Source: Phenylobacterium sp. (lineage in GTDB: Bacteria; Pseudomonadota; Alphaproteobacteria; Caulobacterales; Caulobacteraceae). From it: 64,000 nt of DNA. Positions 1 to 8,578 of the stretch are shown here, piece by piece. The stretch is from positions 59,947 to 123,946 of the forward strand of contig NZ_WGNY01000018.1 of NCBI RefSeq assembly GCF_016124325.1. Reading direction: 5' to 3'. Below the pieces are notes generated by a model. It saw only the letters and a list, made by a program, of their open reading frames with translations. It had not been told where the DNA came from and ran no database searches. The position numbers and the translations under genes were made by a program. Position 1 is the stretch's first letter. Every line of letters begins with the position of its first letter.

Positions 1-119
1 AGGCCGCCCTTGCGATCAAGGCGCGCCCACGGACTTGATCTATGGTCCGATCGTCCCGTTCAAGCGCTTCCCCTTGAGCGGGAAGGGCCCCGGCGTTCGA
101 TCGTTTGCGAACGTCCGGG

Positions 120-887
120 TCAGGCGATCCGGCGGATATAGGCGTCAGGCCAATAGCTGACGCGAGCTTGGGCGACGCCTTCATTGAATGTGGGCATGGG
201 CTCTTCGATGACAAATCGCTTGTCTTCGGCGACGAAATCTAGCGCGGCCTGGCGCGGATTGTTCCACGACCAATCGGGGGCTGTCCGCGGACCGCCGGCG
301 ACCTGTTCCATGATCCCGTCGGTGGCGACGATCCAGGAGCCGACGCTGACCAGCTCGCCATAGGCGCGCAGCTCGTTCAAGACATGCTCCTTGGTGTGGT
401 TGGAGTCCAAGATGACGAGGACCTTGTCCTCGGGCTTGAGCTGGGCCCGGACTTGATCCAGCACGGCCGGATCCGTGGACGAGCCCTCCACCAGCTCGAT
501 CCGCTTCTTCATCGCATGCGCTTCGATCGCGAGACGGTTGTGAGGCCGGATCTCGATGTCGACGCCGATCACCCGTCCGCGCCCCATGGCTTCAAACAGG
601 GCGGCGTAGAAGACGAGAGATCCGCCGTGGGCCACCCCTGTCTCGATCAGCACGTCGGGCTGGACGGAGTAGATAACCTCCTGCAGCCGGATCATGTCGT
701 CCGGCAGTTGGATGATCGGCCGTCCCATCCAGCTGAAGCTGTAGACGTATTTGGCGTCCCAGGTGGCGCGGAGCCATGCGCGGGCCGCGGCCGCGAAGCC
801 TTCCGGGCTGGCCAGGCTGTGGCGCACCTCGGTGTCGCCGTCGCGAATTACGACTTCGCCGCGTTCGTCGTCGATTGTGGTGATCAA
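120..887 (-). CDS. CmcI/rhamnosyl O-methyltransferase family protein (PF04989-type)
   Basis: The protein carries the family's SAM-binding signature ETGVAHGGS, followed by VIGVDIEIRPHNR and VILDSNHT, which is typical of the cephalosporin hydroxylase/rhamnosyl O-methyltransferase family. In surface-polysaccharide loci such proteins usually O-methylate or otherwise modify sugars; the substrate here is unknown. I start it at a TTG at 885-887 with GAGG just upstream, giving 255 aa, the usual family length. The frame is open to another TTG at 1080-1082, but the extra 65 residues are Pro/Arg/Ala-rich and begin right at the RTX terminator. It lies downstream of the type I secretion block and probably has its own promoter within 890-1080. 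Confidence 0.8.
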   Translation of the reverse strand: MITTIDDERGEVVIRDGDTEVRHSLASPEGFAAAARAWLRATWDAKYVYSFSWMGRPIIQLPDDMIRLQEVIYSVQPDVLIETGVAHGGSLVFYAALFEAMGRGRVIGVDIEIRPHNRLAIEAHAMKKRIELVEGSSTDPAVLDQVRAQLKPEDKVLVILDSNHTKEHVLNELRAYGELVSVGSWIVATDGIMEQVAGGPRTAPDWSWNNPRQAALDFVAEDKRFVIEEPMPTFNEGVAQARVSYWPDAYIRRIA

Positions 888-1082
888 GATTTGCCTCGGT
901 GCGAACGGCTTGGCGGTGCGGGGGCGCCGATTCCCTTGCGCATCTTTTAGCGAAGGCCGTCGCGGCGATGAAGTCGCATTGGTCTTGCGCGGCGGCGAAG
1001 CGGCTGGGGTTCGGTCGAAAGGGCCTGGCGGCAGGCCCGCGGAGCGCGGTGGCGGAAGCTCGGCGTCCGGGACGGTGACCAA

Positions 1083-1111
1083 GAAAATGGGCCGCCCCAG
1101 AGGGGCGGCCC
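1083..1111 (-). terminator. intrinsic terminator of the RTX gene
   Basis: A perfect 10-bp inverted repeat (GGGCCGCCCC at 1089-1098 and its complement at 1102-1111, 3-nt loop) is followed on the minus strand by the T-rich run ATTTTCTT. It starts 29 nt after the stop codon of the RTX gene, which is the expected place for a Rho-independent terminator. Confidence 0.88.
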
Positions 1112-1139
1112 ACCAATTCTCAGCTCCAAGCTCGAAAGC

Positions 1140-3035
1140 TTAGATGATGTTGCTGTAGTCGATGTCGTCCAGCGTCTTGCCGATGAGCGCCACCGCGTCC
1201 ACCGCCGTGCCGGTGCCGTTGTCGGAGAAAACAACCACGCCGTCGCTCAGCTGGACCACGTAATACTCAGTGGCTGCGGAGCCCGTGAAGAAGGCGGTCG
1301 CATTGGCGAGCGCCGTCGCGTAGTCCGCCGCCGTCCCGGCTTCGACGTAGTTCGCAGCCGTACCAGCAGTCGCATAGTCGAGGCTGTCGGTGGACTCCCA
1401 GTCCATGATCTTGTCGATCGTGGTCAGGGTCGTGCCGGAGTCGCTGGCGTCGAAGTGGAAGGTGTCGGCGCCATTGCCGCCGTAGAGCACGTCCGCGCCC
1501 ATACCGCCGTCGATGGTGTCGTCGCCGTCGCCGCCCGAGATCGTGTCGGTATAGCCGACTTCCGCACCACCCGAGTCGCTGACACCGCCGGTGGTGAGCT
1601 GGTCGTCACCGCCACCGCCTTCAAGGTTGTTCTTGCCGGCGCCGGCGTCGATGGTGTCGTTGCCCTCGCCGCCCGTGATCTGATCGTTGGTCGCGAGCGG
1701 ATTGCCAGCGGTGTCGGTCGTGCTGTCGTTGGACTGGATGGTGTCGTTGCCCGCACCGCCAGAGATGGTGTCGGAGCCCGTGCCCGTGGCGGTGAAAGCG
1801 TCGTCGCCGTCACCAAGCGTGACGTTGTCGGTGCCGTCGGCCACGGTCACCTGGTCATCACCAGCGCCGCTATCGATCGTATCATTGCCGGCCGTGTCGC
1901 TGATCGTGTCAGCACCCGCACCCGCCGTGATCTGGTCGTTGCCGGCGCCGCCCGCAACGGTGTTGAGACCGTCGCCGGCGTCGATGACATCGTTCCCGCC
2001 GTTGCCGGCCAGGTTGTCGTTGCCGCCTTCACCGAAGATGTGGTCCGCACCGCCGCCGCCGGCCACGGAGTCGTTGCCAGCGTTGCCGTTCAGGTAGTCG
2101 GAACCGGAGGCCGCGCCCGAGGCGTCGATGGTGTCGTTGCCTTGGCCGCCGTAGATCGAGTCCGAACCCGTGAAGTTGGACGTCAGCTGGTCGTTGCCGG
2201 CATTGCCTTGGAGGACGTTGGTGTTGGCGGCGCTGCCGCCGGCCACCACCGCGATCGTGATCGTGTCGTTGCCGTCGCCGCCCAGCAGGGAGTTCGCCTG
2301 ATCGTCGGCGTTGATGCTGTCGTTGCCCGCGCCGCCGTCGATCAGGACGACGTCCGAGGCGCTGCCGGCGTCAGACAGTTTGTCGTCGCCGTCTTCGCCG
2401 TAGATCTTATCGCTGCCGCCGCCGCCAGTGACGTTGTCGCTGCCGGAGTTGCCGTTCAGGAAGTCCGCACCGCTGCCGCCGGTGATGGTGTCGTTGTCCT
2501 TACCACCGAGGAGGGTGTTCGAGGCGGTCGAGCCCGTCGCGTCGATGTTGTCGGCGCCCAGGTTGCCTTGGGCGAAGTTCGAGCCGGACCCGACAGTGAT
2601 CGTGTCGTTGTCCTTGCCGCCGTAGATGGTGTCATTGCCGGCGCCGCCCGCGAGCGTGTCGTTGCCCGCGTTGCCCTGCAGCAGGTCGTTGCCGCTGCTG
2701 GCGTCCAGGTTGTCGGCGCCGTCGCCGCCGTACATGCCGTCGTTGGTCGCGTTGACCAGCGCTTGCGTGTCGGCGCCGCCCGTGCCGACGTACAGAGCGG
2801 AGCTGTCGGGGTAGATCTTGGTCGCCGCCGAGATCGCCGCGCCGTCGAAGGTGACCGCGCGCCCGGTGAGGCCCGAAATCAGCGTCACCGACGCCGGCGT
2901 CGTCAGCGTAGCGGCGTTGAAAAGAACGGTCGTGATGTTGCCGGACTCGCCCGTCGTCTGGAAGACGAGGGTGTCCGTCGACTTGAACGCGGTAGCCTGC
3001 GCGTCCGTGATCGTCTCAAAGAAATAAGTCGCCAT
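1140..3035 (-). CDS. secreted RTX (hemolysin-type calcium-binding repeat) protein
   Basis: 631 aa. The N-terminal ~100 residues (MATYFFETITDAQA...) form a Thr/Val-rich, beta-strand-like module. Residues ~100-540 are tandem Gly/Asp nonapeptides of the GGxGxDxL type that bind calcium outside the cell. The last ~80 residues lack repeats and end in hydrophobic DDIDYSNII, fitting an uncleaved C-terminal type I secretion signal; there is no signal peptide. The start has a GGAGAG ribosome site 4 nt upstream. Its position just downstream of the HlyD/ABC exporter genes suggests it is their substrate, and the arrangement resembles S-layer loci such as rsaADE. It is shorter than RsaA, so S-layer or adhesin/matrix roles are both possible. 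Strong repeats create many spurious reading frames on both strands. Confidence 0.88.
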   Translation of the reverse strand: MATYFFETITDAQATAFKSTDTLVFQTTGESGNITTVLFNAATLTTPASVTLISGLTGRAVTFDGAAISAATKIYPDSSALYVGTGGADTQALVNATNDGMYGGDGADNLDASSGNDLLQGNAGNDTLAGGAGNDTIYGGKDNDTITVGSGSNFAQGNLGADNIDATGSTASNTLLGGKDNDTITGGSGADFLNGNSGSDNVTGGGGSDKIYGEDGDDKLSDAGSASDVVLIDGGAGNDSINADDQANSLLGGDGNDTITIAVVAGGSAANTNVLQGNAGNDQLTSNFTGSDSIYGGQGNDTIDASGAASGSDYLNGNAGNDSVAGGGGADHIFGEGGNDNLAGNGGNDVIDAGDGLNTVAGGAGNDQITAGAGADTISDTAGNDTIDSGAGDDQVTVADGTDNVTLGDGDDAFTATGTGSDTISGGAGNDTIQSNDSTTDTAGNPLATNDQITGGEGNDTIDAGAGKNNLEGGGGDDQLTTGGVSDSGGAEVGYTDTISGGDGDDTIDGGMGADVLYGGNGADTFHFDASDSGTTLTTIDKIMDWESTDSLDYATAGTAANYVEAGTAADYATALANATAFFTGSAATEYYVVQLSDGVVVFSDNGTGTAVDAVALIGKTLDDIDYSNII

Positions 3036-3248
3036 AGATCTCTCCAGTCAGTGTCACGCGGACCCCAGAACGCTTGACCCCCATCCATGATGGCGCAGTC
3101 CCAGCGGTCCTAGCCCCCACATCGCAGCCATAGCTGACCGCGTCACAGGTTAGACGAGCCCGAGCGCAGACCTATCGGAAGCCCACATAATAGGCAACTG
3201 CAAAAAGGGGCTCCGCAACGACAATGGCCAAGTGTTGCAGGGGCGCCG

Positions 3249-4619
3249 CTACTCCTCGCGGAAGGCGTCCTCCAGGACCGCTGTGAAGGGCGAAATGATG
3301 AAGCCCATCACCGAGCGGTCGCCGGTCTTGATCAAGGCCGACGCCGGCATGCCGGGCGTCAGCTCGACGCCCTGCTTGAGCTTCTTCAGCTCGGTCGGCG
3401 GAATCCGCAGGTCGACGCGATAGTAGGACCGCCCGGTCTTGTCGTTGGTGATCGCATCCGCCGAAACGACGGTGACGGTGGCCTCCAGAGGACTGTTGAA
3501 GCGCTGGTTGAGGCCCGTGAGCTTCACCCTGGCGGGCATGCCCACGTGCACTTCCTGGATGTCCGTCGGCCTGACCATCGCGGTGACCGTCAGCGGCGTG
3601 CCGGCCGGCACCACATCCATGAGCAGTTCACCGCCGCCCACGACGCCACCGGTCGTGAACTGGGTGAGATTGAAGACGTAGCCGTCGACGGGCGAGCGAA
3701 CGACGGTGTTGTCGAAGGTCTGCCGGGCCGCCGTCAGGCGAGGGACCACGTCGGCAAGTCGCGTCTGGCTGTCGCGCAGGCCTTCGGCGGCTTGGCTCTC
3801 GCGTTCGTCGCGCAGGGACGCCAGCTGCATGCGGGTCTCGCCCATCTGCTGCTTCAGGCGTGCGATGTCCGCAACGAGTTGACCCTTGCGGCCGCCCAGG
3901 TCGGCCAGGCTGCGTTCATAGCGGAGGATCAGCGTCTTCGGCGCGAAGCCCTGCTCGTTCAGCTTGCGATAGCCATCCAGCTCTTCGTTGGTCAGCCGCG
4001 CCTGCTCGACGATCGAATCGACCTGGGCCTGCTGCCCCTCGATCTGAGTCTTCTGCTGTTCGATTCGCTGGTCCAAGACCGCCGATTGACTCTGGAAGAG
4101 TTCACGCCGCGTGGCGAACAGGAACTCCTGGTCGTGGATAAGCGCGGCCACACGGGGATCCGAGGCCCGCCGGGTGAGCTCCTCAGGCATTTTCAGCAAC
4201 GCCTGTCCGGTGGCTTCGGCGGCGAAGCGGGCGTTCTGCGCGATCAGGGTGTCGTACTGATTCTGCAGCACGTCGACCGCTGCGCGGGCTTCAACGTCGT
4301 CGAACAGCAGCAGCGGCTGCCCGGCGCGGACGAACTGGCCTTCCTTGACCAGGATCTTCTTGACGGTTCCCGGCTCGCGGTGGCGCAGCGTCTGGCGCTG
4401 GATGTCGGCGCGCACCTGCGCCTGCGCCGTGATTCCGCTGGCGATCTGGCTCATCGACGCCCACAGCCCCAGGCCGAAGACGAACACACCGATCACCAGC
4501 CCGCCGACCACCATGGGACGGCGCAGCCGTCGCCGCAGCTCGGGCGCCATCGGCTCGTCGTCGCCGCCGAAGGTCGGCGTGATGTAGCCCCTGTTTATCG
4601 GTTCCAGATCGAGCTTCAC
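3249..4619 (-). CDS. HlyD-family type I secretion periplasmic adaptor (RsaE/PrtE-like)
   Basis: 456 aa membrane fusion protein. There is a short cytoplasmic N-terminus, one transmembrane segment at about residues 35-55, then a lipoyl/barrel half, a long alpha-helical hairpin (about 150-290, rich in Q/R/E heptads) and a second beta-barrel with TPTDIQEVHVGMPARVKL-like adaptor sequence. It bridges the inner-membrane ABC protein to an outer-membrane TolC-type channel. Its start overlaps the end of the ABC gene by 4 nt, so the two are translationally coupled. The RTX substrate gene follows after ~210 nt. No outer-membrane channel gene occurs in this window, so it must be encoded elsewhere, as TolC or RsaF homologues often are. 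Confidence 0.9.
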   Translation of the reverse strand: MKLDLEPINRGYITPTFGGDDEPMAPELRRRLRRPMVVGGLVIGVFVFGLGLWASMSQIASGITAQAQVRADIQRQTLRHREPGTVKKILVKEGQFVRAGQPLLLFDDVEARAAVDVLQNQYDTLIAQNARFAAEATGQALLKMPEELTRRASDPRVAALIHDQEFLFATRRELFQSQSAVLDQRIEQQKTQIEGQQAQVDSIVEQARLTNEELDGYRKLNEQGFAPKTLILRYERSLADLGGRKGQLVADIARLKQQMGETRMQLASLRDERESQAAEGLRDSQTRLADVVPRLTAARQTFDNTVVRSPVDGYVFNLTQFTTGGVVGGGELLMDVVPAGTPLTVTAMVRPTDIQEVHVGMPARVKLTGLNQRFNSPLEATVTVVSADAITNDKTGRSYYRVDLRIPPTELKKLKQGVELTPGMPASALIKTGDRSVMGFIISPFTAVLEDAFREE

Positions 4620-6352
4620 CGGCCAGCCTCCACAGCTCGCACCTCAGCCCCCGGCGCCGGCTTCATGAGCCGGCTCATCACCTGATCGCGCGGACCGAAC
4701 AGCTCGACGCGGCCGTCACGCAGCACGAGCATCTTGTCGGCGGCACGGAAGACGCCGACCTTGTGGGAGATGATGATGACGGTGCCGCCATTGGCCTTGA
4801 TCGCCTCGATGGCCCGCATCAGCGCCTCCTCCCCCTCGGCGTCGAGGTTGGCGTTCGGCTCGTCCAGGACGACGTAGGCGGGATTGCACAGGACCGCGCG
4901 CGCAAGACCGACCCGCTGGCGCTGGCCCGCCGACAGGACGACGCCCCCCTCGCCGACCTCGGTGTCATAGCCCTTGGGCATGCGCAGGATCAGCTCGTGC
5001 GCGCCGGCCATCTGGGCGGCGGCCACGACGTCCGCGTCAGCGACGTCGGCGCGAAAACGGGCGATATTGTCTCGGACGGAACCGGCGAACAGTTCGGTGT
5101 CCTGCGGCAGGTAGCCCGCGTAGCGCCCGAAATCTGCGCGGTCCCAGCTGAACACGTCGGCCCCATCGAGGCGCACCACCCCGTTCAGCGGCCGCCATAT
5201 TCCGACCAGTAGCCGCGCCAGGGTCGATTTGCCGGCGCCCGAGGGACCGATCAGCCCCAGGACCTCGCCCGGTTCGAGCGAAAGGTTGATGTTCGCCAGC
5301 ACGAGTCGCTGGACCCCGGGCGGCGCAAAATTGACGCCTTCCACCGAGAGCTTGCCGGTCGGGCGCGGCAGCGCGGTCGCCGTCGCCGGCGGCTCGGTTT
5401 TCGCGAGCAGTCCGTTCAGCCTCATGTAGGCGCGGTACATTCCGTTGAGCGGCTCCCATGCCGCGACGATCTTCTCGATCGGCTGCAGCGCCCGGCTCGC
5501 GAGGATCATGTTCGCGAAGAGCAGGCCAGTGTGGATCTTGCCCTCGACCACCAGATAAGCGCCCACGCCGATGATCAGGATCTGGATCCCCATCCGGGTC
5601 GCCTTGATCATGTCGGTGTACATATTCGAGGCTTCGGCCGCGATCGCGCCGCGCTGGATCGTGATGGCGCGATACGCCGCCCAGGCTTGGCCTAGCGTTG
5701 GCAGCATGCCCATCGCGCGCACGACTTCGCTGTTGCGGAGCGCCGCGTCGGTGAAGCCGTAGCTCTTGAGCGCCGCGTCATTGGCCTCCTTCAGCGCGGA
5801 CTGCGTCGCCTGCGCCTGGGCCAGGGCCAGAAGGAAGAGGATGCCCGCCCCCGCGACGGTGATGATTCCCACCAGCGGGTCGATCATGAACAGCACGACG
5901 ATGAAGACCGGAATCCACGGCACGTCGAAGAAGGCCGCCGCCGCGACGCCGGTGAGGGTCTGACGAAACTGGTCCAGGTCGCGCAAGGCCTGGGCGCGCG
6001 CGCCGGGCTCGCCACGGACCGCCGCGTCGAACAGGCTCGAGAAGATTCGCCCGGAAACCCTATGGTCCAGCGCTACGCCGAAGTTGATCAGGATGCGCGC
6101 GCGGAAGTCGTCCACGACACTGGAGATCGCGAACACGAAGAGCATGACGAGGGTCAGCGCCCACAAGGTGGCCTGACTCTGGCTCACCATCACCCGCCCG
6201 TAGATCTGGTAGGTGTAGAGCGGCAGCGCCATGTACAACAGGTTCGAGACCAGGCTGAACGAGAACGCGACCGCGAACGGCTTGTAGCTGTCTCGCAACG
6301 CGCGTCCGAGCACGTTGTCGGGAAGATTCGCGAGGAACGTCAGGAATTTCAT
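4616..6352 (-). CDS. type I secretion ABC transporter, permease-ATPase fusion (RsaD/PrtD-like)
   Basis: 578 aa, the usual PrtD-type length without a peptidase-C39 domain. The N-terminal half (to about residue 310) is a multi-span exporter membrane domain. The C-terminal half is the ATPase, with Walker A GPSGAGKS, signature LSAGQRQRVGLARA and Walker B YVVLDEP followed by N-A-N. It powers export of C-terminally tagged RTX proteins. It is the first gene of a minus-strand ABC-HlyD pair and overlaps hlyD by 4 nt (ATGA). A ~220-bp, comparatively AT-rich gap separates it from a divergent gene and should hold its promoter. Confidence 0.92.
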   Translation of the reverse strand: MKFLTFLANLPDNVLGRALRDSYKPFAVAFSFSLVSNLLYMALPLYTYQIYGRVMVSQSQATLWALTLVMLFVFAISSVVDDFRARILINFGVALDHRVSGRIFSSLFDAAVRGEPGARAQALRDLDQFRQTLTGVAAAAFFDVPWIPVFIVVLFMIDPLVGIITVAGAGILFLLALAQAQATQSALKEANDAALKSYGFTDAALRNSEVVRAMGMLPTLGQAWAAYRAITIQRGAIAAEASNMYTDMIKATRMGIQILIIGVGAYLVVEGKIHTGLLFANMILASRALQPIEKIVAAWEPLNGMYRAYMRLNGLLAKTEPPATATALPRPTGKLSVEGVNFAPPGVQRLVLANINLSLEPGEVLGLIGPSGAGKSTLARLLVGIWRPLNGVVRLDGADVFSWDRADFGRYAGYLPQDTELFAGSVRDNIARFRADVADADVVAAAQMAGAHELILRMPKGYDTEVGEGGVVLSAGQRQRVGLARAVLCNPAYVVLDEPNANLDAEGEEALMRAIEAIKANGGTVIIISHKVGVFRAADKMLVLRDGRVELFGPRDQVMSRLMKPAPGAEVRAVEAGR

Positions 6353-6573
6353 CTGTCTCGTCGCCCTTCAGACGCAGGCGCCTGATAATCTAAACTTCAT
6401 CATAAGGCATGAACGCGAAGGGCGATCGCCTCAGAATCCGAGTATCGTATTTTACGGGCTCGCCCGAGAAGCGCGCGTACATGGTGGGACGCCGCCGCGC
6501 TGTCAATGCCGCGAATCATATGCGCACGCATGCTAGAAATGAATGATCCGAAGGCTGCGCGCCAGGAGCCCCA

Positions 6574-7371
6574 ATGACGCGGATCGCCATTGTCGGCAGC
6601 TGCATAACCCGTGATCTGTGGCCAATCCGTGGCGGCGGCGCCGAGCATCTGACCTACATTTCGCGGACCAGTCTGCCGAGCCTGCTGGCCGAGCCGGCGG
6701 CCGGGTTTCGCCCTGCGCGGCAGCCGCCCGCGGACATGAGGAAGCACGAGCACAACGCGCTCGTCGCGGACCTGCGCAAGACCGCCCTCACCCGCCTGAT
6801 CGCGGCGCGGCCCACCCACATCATCTTCGATTTCATCGACGAGCGGTTCGACCTGCTCGCGACCGGGGACGCGGTGTCCACGCACAGCGCCGAACTGATC
6901 CGCAGCGGCTATCTGGCGCAGGCGCCTTTCAAGCATGCGCGCCCGATCCCCCGATTGTCGGCGGCCGCCGAGCGGCTCTGGCTGGAAGCGGCCGAAGAGT
7001 TCGCCGCCCTGGTGCGCGCCACGCCGCTGGCGGGCGCCAAGCTGATCCTGCACTCGGCGCGCTGGGCGACCGAGCAGCGGATGGCGGACGGGACCACGCG
7101 GCCGATCCGGAACGTGGAGCTAACCGCCGGCCGGCCGGTCGAGATCGGGCCCTACAACGAGCTGCTGGCGCGGCAGGAGGCGGCGTTCGAGGCGCTGATG
7201 CCGCCGATGGCGCGGGTCGAGGCGGCGGGACTGCGGCTGGCCGATCCGGGCCACGCCTGGGGGCTGAGTCCGTTTCACTATATATCTGAATATTATAATG
7301 AAATCCGCGACCAGCTGGCCGAGCTGGGCGTCAGCGCGCCTGCTTCCGCGCCCAGTGTTCCAGCGGCGTGA
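6574..7371 (+). CDS. DUF6270 domain-containing protein
   Basis: 265 aa starting MTRIAIVGSCITRDLW. The GSC-TRD opening, the FDFIDERFD segment and the late HYISEYYNE match DUF6270, an SGNH-like family common in capsule and surface-polysaccharide loci whose biochemical role is not established. Ser9 in the GSC motif would correspond to an SGNH nucleophile, an inference from motif position only. It is transcribed divergently from the type I exporter and converges on the repeat protein gene, overlapping it by 41 nt. A polysaccharide tailoring role is plausible from context. Confidence 0.75.
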   Translation: MTRIAIVGSCITRDLWPIRGGGAEHLTYISRTSLPSLLAEPAAGFRPARQPPADMRKHEHNALVADLRKTALTRLIAARPTHIIFDFIDERFDLLATGDAVSTHSAELIRSGYLAQAPFKHARPIPRLSAAAERLWLEAAEEFAALVRATPLAGAKLILHSARWATEQRMADGTTRPIRNVELTAGRPVEIGPYNELLARQEAAFEALMPPMARVEAAGLRLADPGHAWGLSPFHYISEYYNEIRDQLAELGVSAPASAPSVPAA

Positions 7372-8578
7372 GGCCCTGGCGGGCCAGCTCGGGCTCGGAC
7401 GCGAGGTAGGCGGCGGTCGGAAAGCCGGGCTTCGGCTCGGCCACGACCCAGGCGCCGCCGCGCAGGTAGTCGACCAGTGGATTGGTCCCCGGCGTCCGCC
7501 CGGCGCCGCGCTGGGCGACGTAGGCCGGAAGGTCGAACCAGGGGCCGGGGCTCAGGCCGTGGTCCGCGCCGACCGTCAGGAAATGGGTCAGGGGCTCGAC
7601 CCCCGCCTGGGCGAGGTCGGCGTAGGTCTCCAGGTACCAGGCCGGGTCGAACAGCGGATGCGGCGACAGCCCGCGCCGCCAGCCCTCGGTCAGGTAGTGG
7701 ACGAGGCCGCCCGCGCCCTCGGCCTTGCCCGCCTGGCGCGCGTACCAGGCCGGATCGAACAGCGGATGCGGCGACAGCCCGGCCGCGGCGCCCGCCCGGA
7801 CGTAGTGGCTGGCCGGGTCCTCGCCGAGCGCGAGGTCGGGCGCCTGGGCCAGATAGTGGGCCACGTCGAAGGCCGGGTGCGGCGCGTCTCCCCGCCCCGC
7901 GCCGAGGCCGGCGTAGTGCTCCAGGGGCGTCACGCTGGTGGCGGCGATCTCGCCGGCGTGGCGGGCGCGGTACCAGGCCGAATGGAACAGGGGATGGGGA
8001 TCGCGGTCCTCGCGGCCGCCCGACAGCAGGTACTGGACCAGGGGCGAGGCGCCGGCCGCGGCGACGTCGGGATTGGCCGCCAGGTACCAGGCCTGATCGA
8101 GGAAGGCCGACGGCGCCACGCCCGGATTGGCCCGGCGGCGCGCGTAGGCGGCCATGTGGCGCAGGTCGTGAAGGCCCCGGCCGGTTCCGCGCCAGACCCC
8201 GCCGCGGGCGATCACCGCCGCCCGGCCCAGCGACCCCAGCCGGGCCAGCACGCGGTCGAGCGCCTGGCTGGGCCGGCCATGGCGGCGCAGGCGCCCGGCG
8301 AAGCCCTTGCGGTAGGCGGCGAGCGCCTCGTCGCGCAGGCGCGCCTCCAGCTCGGCCCGGACCGCGAGCGCGGCGTGCAGCGCCAGGGTCAGCTCGCTGC
8401 GGGTCAGGGCCTCGCGCACCTGGGCCTGTTGGGCCAGCTTATAGGCGCCGTCGATGCCGCTGCTGAGCGCCTTGGTCCGCGCGGCGACGGCGCGGGCCTT
8501 CTCCAGGATCGCGGGCAGGCCCACGCCCTCGGACGGCGGCGCTTCGGCCGGTTTCAGACGCCTTCGTGTTCGAGCCAT
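7331..8578 (-). CDS. repeat-only protein of the glycosyltransferase-associated WYL-PDV repeat type
   Basis: 415 aa from an ATG at 8576-8578 (MARTRRRLKP). After ~150 residues of predicted helix there are about seven tandem copies of a ~38-40-residue repeat, consensus FDPAWYLxxxPDVAxAGxxPLxHYLxxGxxxGLSPHPLF. The same unit occurs in the two GT4-like proteins encoded upstream, but here no catalytic domain accompanies it. Its start overlaps the preceding glycosyltransferase gene by 25 nt, so it belongs to the same transcript. It may act as a scaffold or sugar-binding partner for those enzymes; this is inferred from shared repeats and operon position. The gene's 3' end overlaps the convergent DUF6270 gene. 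Confidence 0.75.
   Translation of the reverse strand: MARTRRRLKPAEAPPSEGVGLPAILEKARAVAARTKALSSGIDGAYKLAQQAQVREALTRSELTLALHAALAVRAELEARLRDEALAAYRKGFAGRLRRHGRPSQALDRVLARLGSLGRAAVIARGGVWRGTGRGLHDLRHMAAYARRRANPGVAPSAFLDQAWYLAANPDVAAAGASPLVQYLLSGGREDRDPHPLFHSAWYRARHAGEIAATSVTPLEHYAGLGAGRGDAPHPAFDVAHYLAQAPDLALGEDPASHYVRAGAAAGLSPHPLFDPAWYARQAGKAEGAGGLVHYLTEGWRRGLSPHPLFDPAWYLETYADLAQAGVEPLTHFLTVGADHGLSPGPWFDLPAYVAQRGAGRTPGTNPLVDYLRGGAWVVAEPKPGFPTAAYLASEPELARQGLTPLEHWARKQAR

Noticed and set aside
1424..2830. Regular short DNA repeats that could be mistaken for a CRISPR array or minisatellite
   Set aside because: The periodicity follows the 27-nt coding unit of RTX nonapeptides with third-base variation; there are no unique spacers.
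1455..3077. 540-codon plus-strand frame opposite the RTX gene
   Set aside because: Its VVA/GV-rich repeats are the mirror of the RTX nonapeptide codons; it has no family features.
6400..7053. 217-codon minus-strand frame opposite the DUF6270 gene
   Set aside because: Antisense to a well-supported gene and lacks protein-like features.
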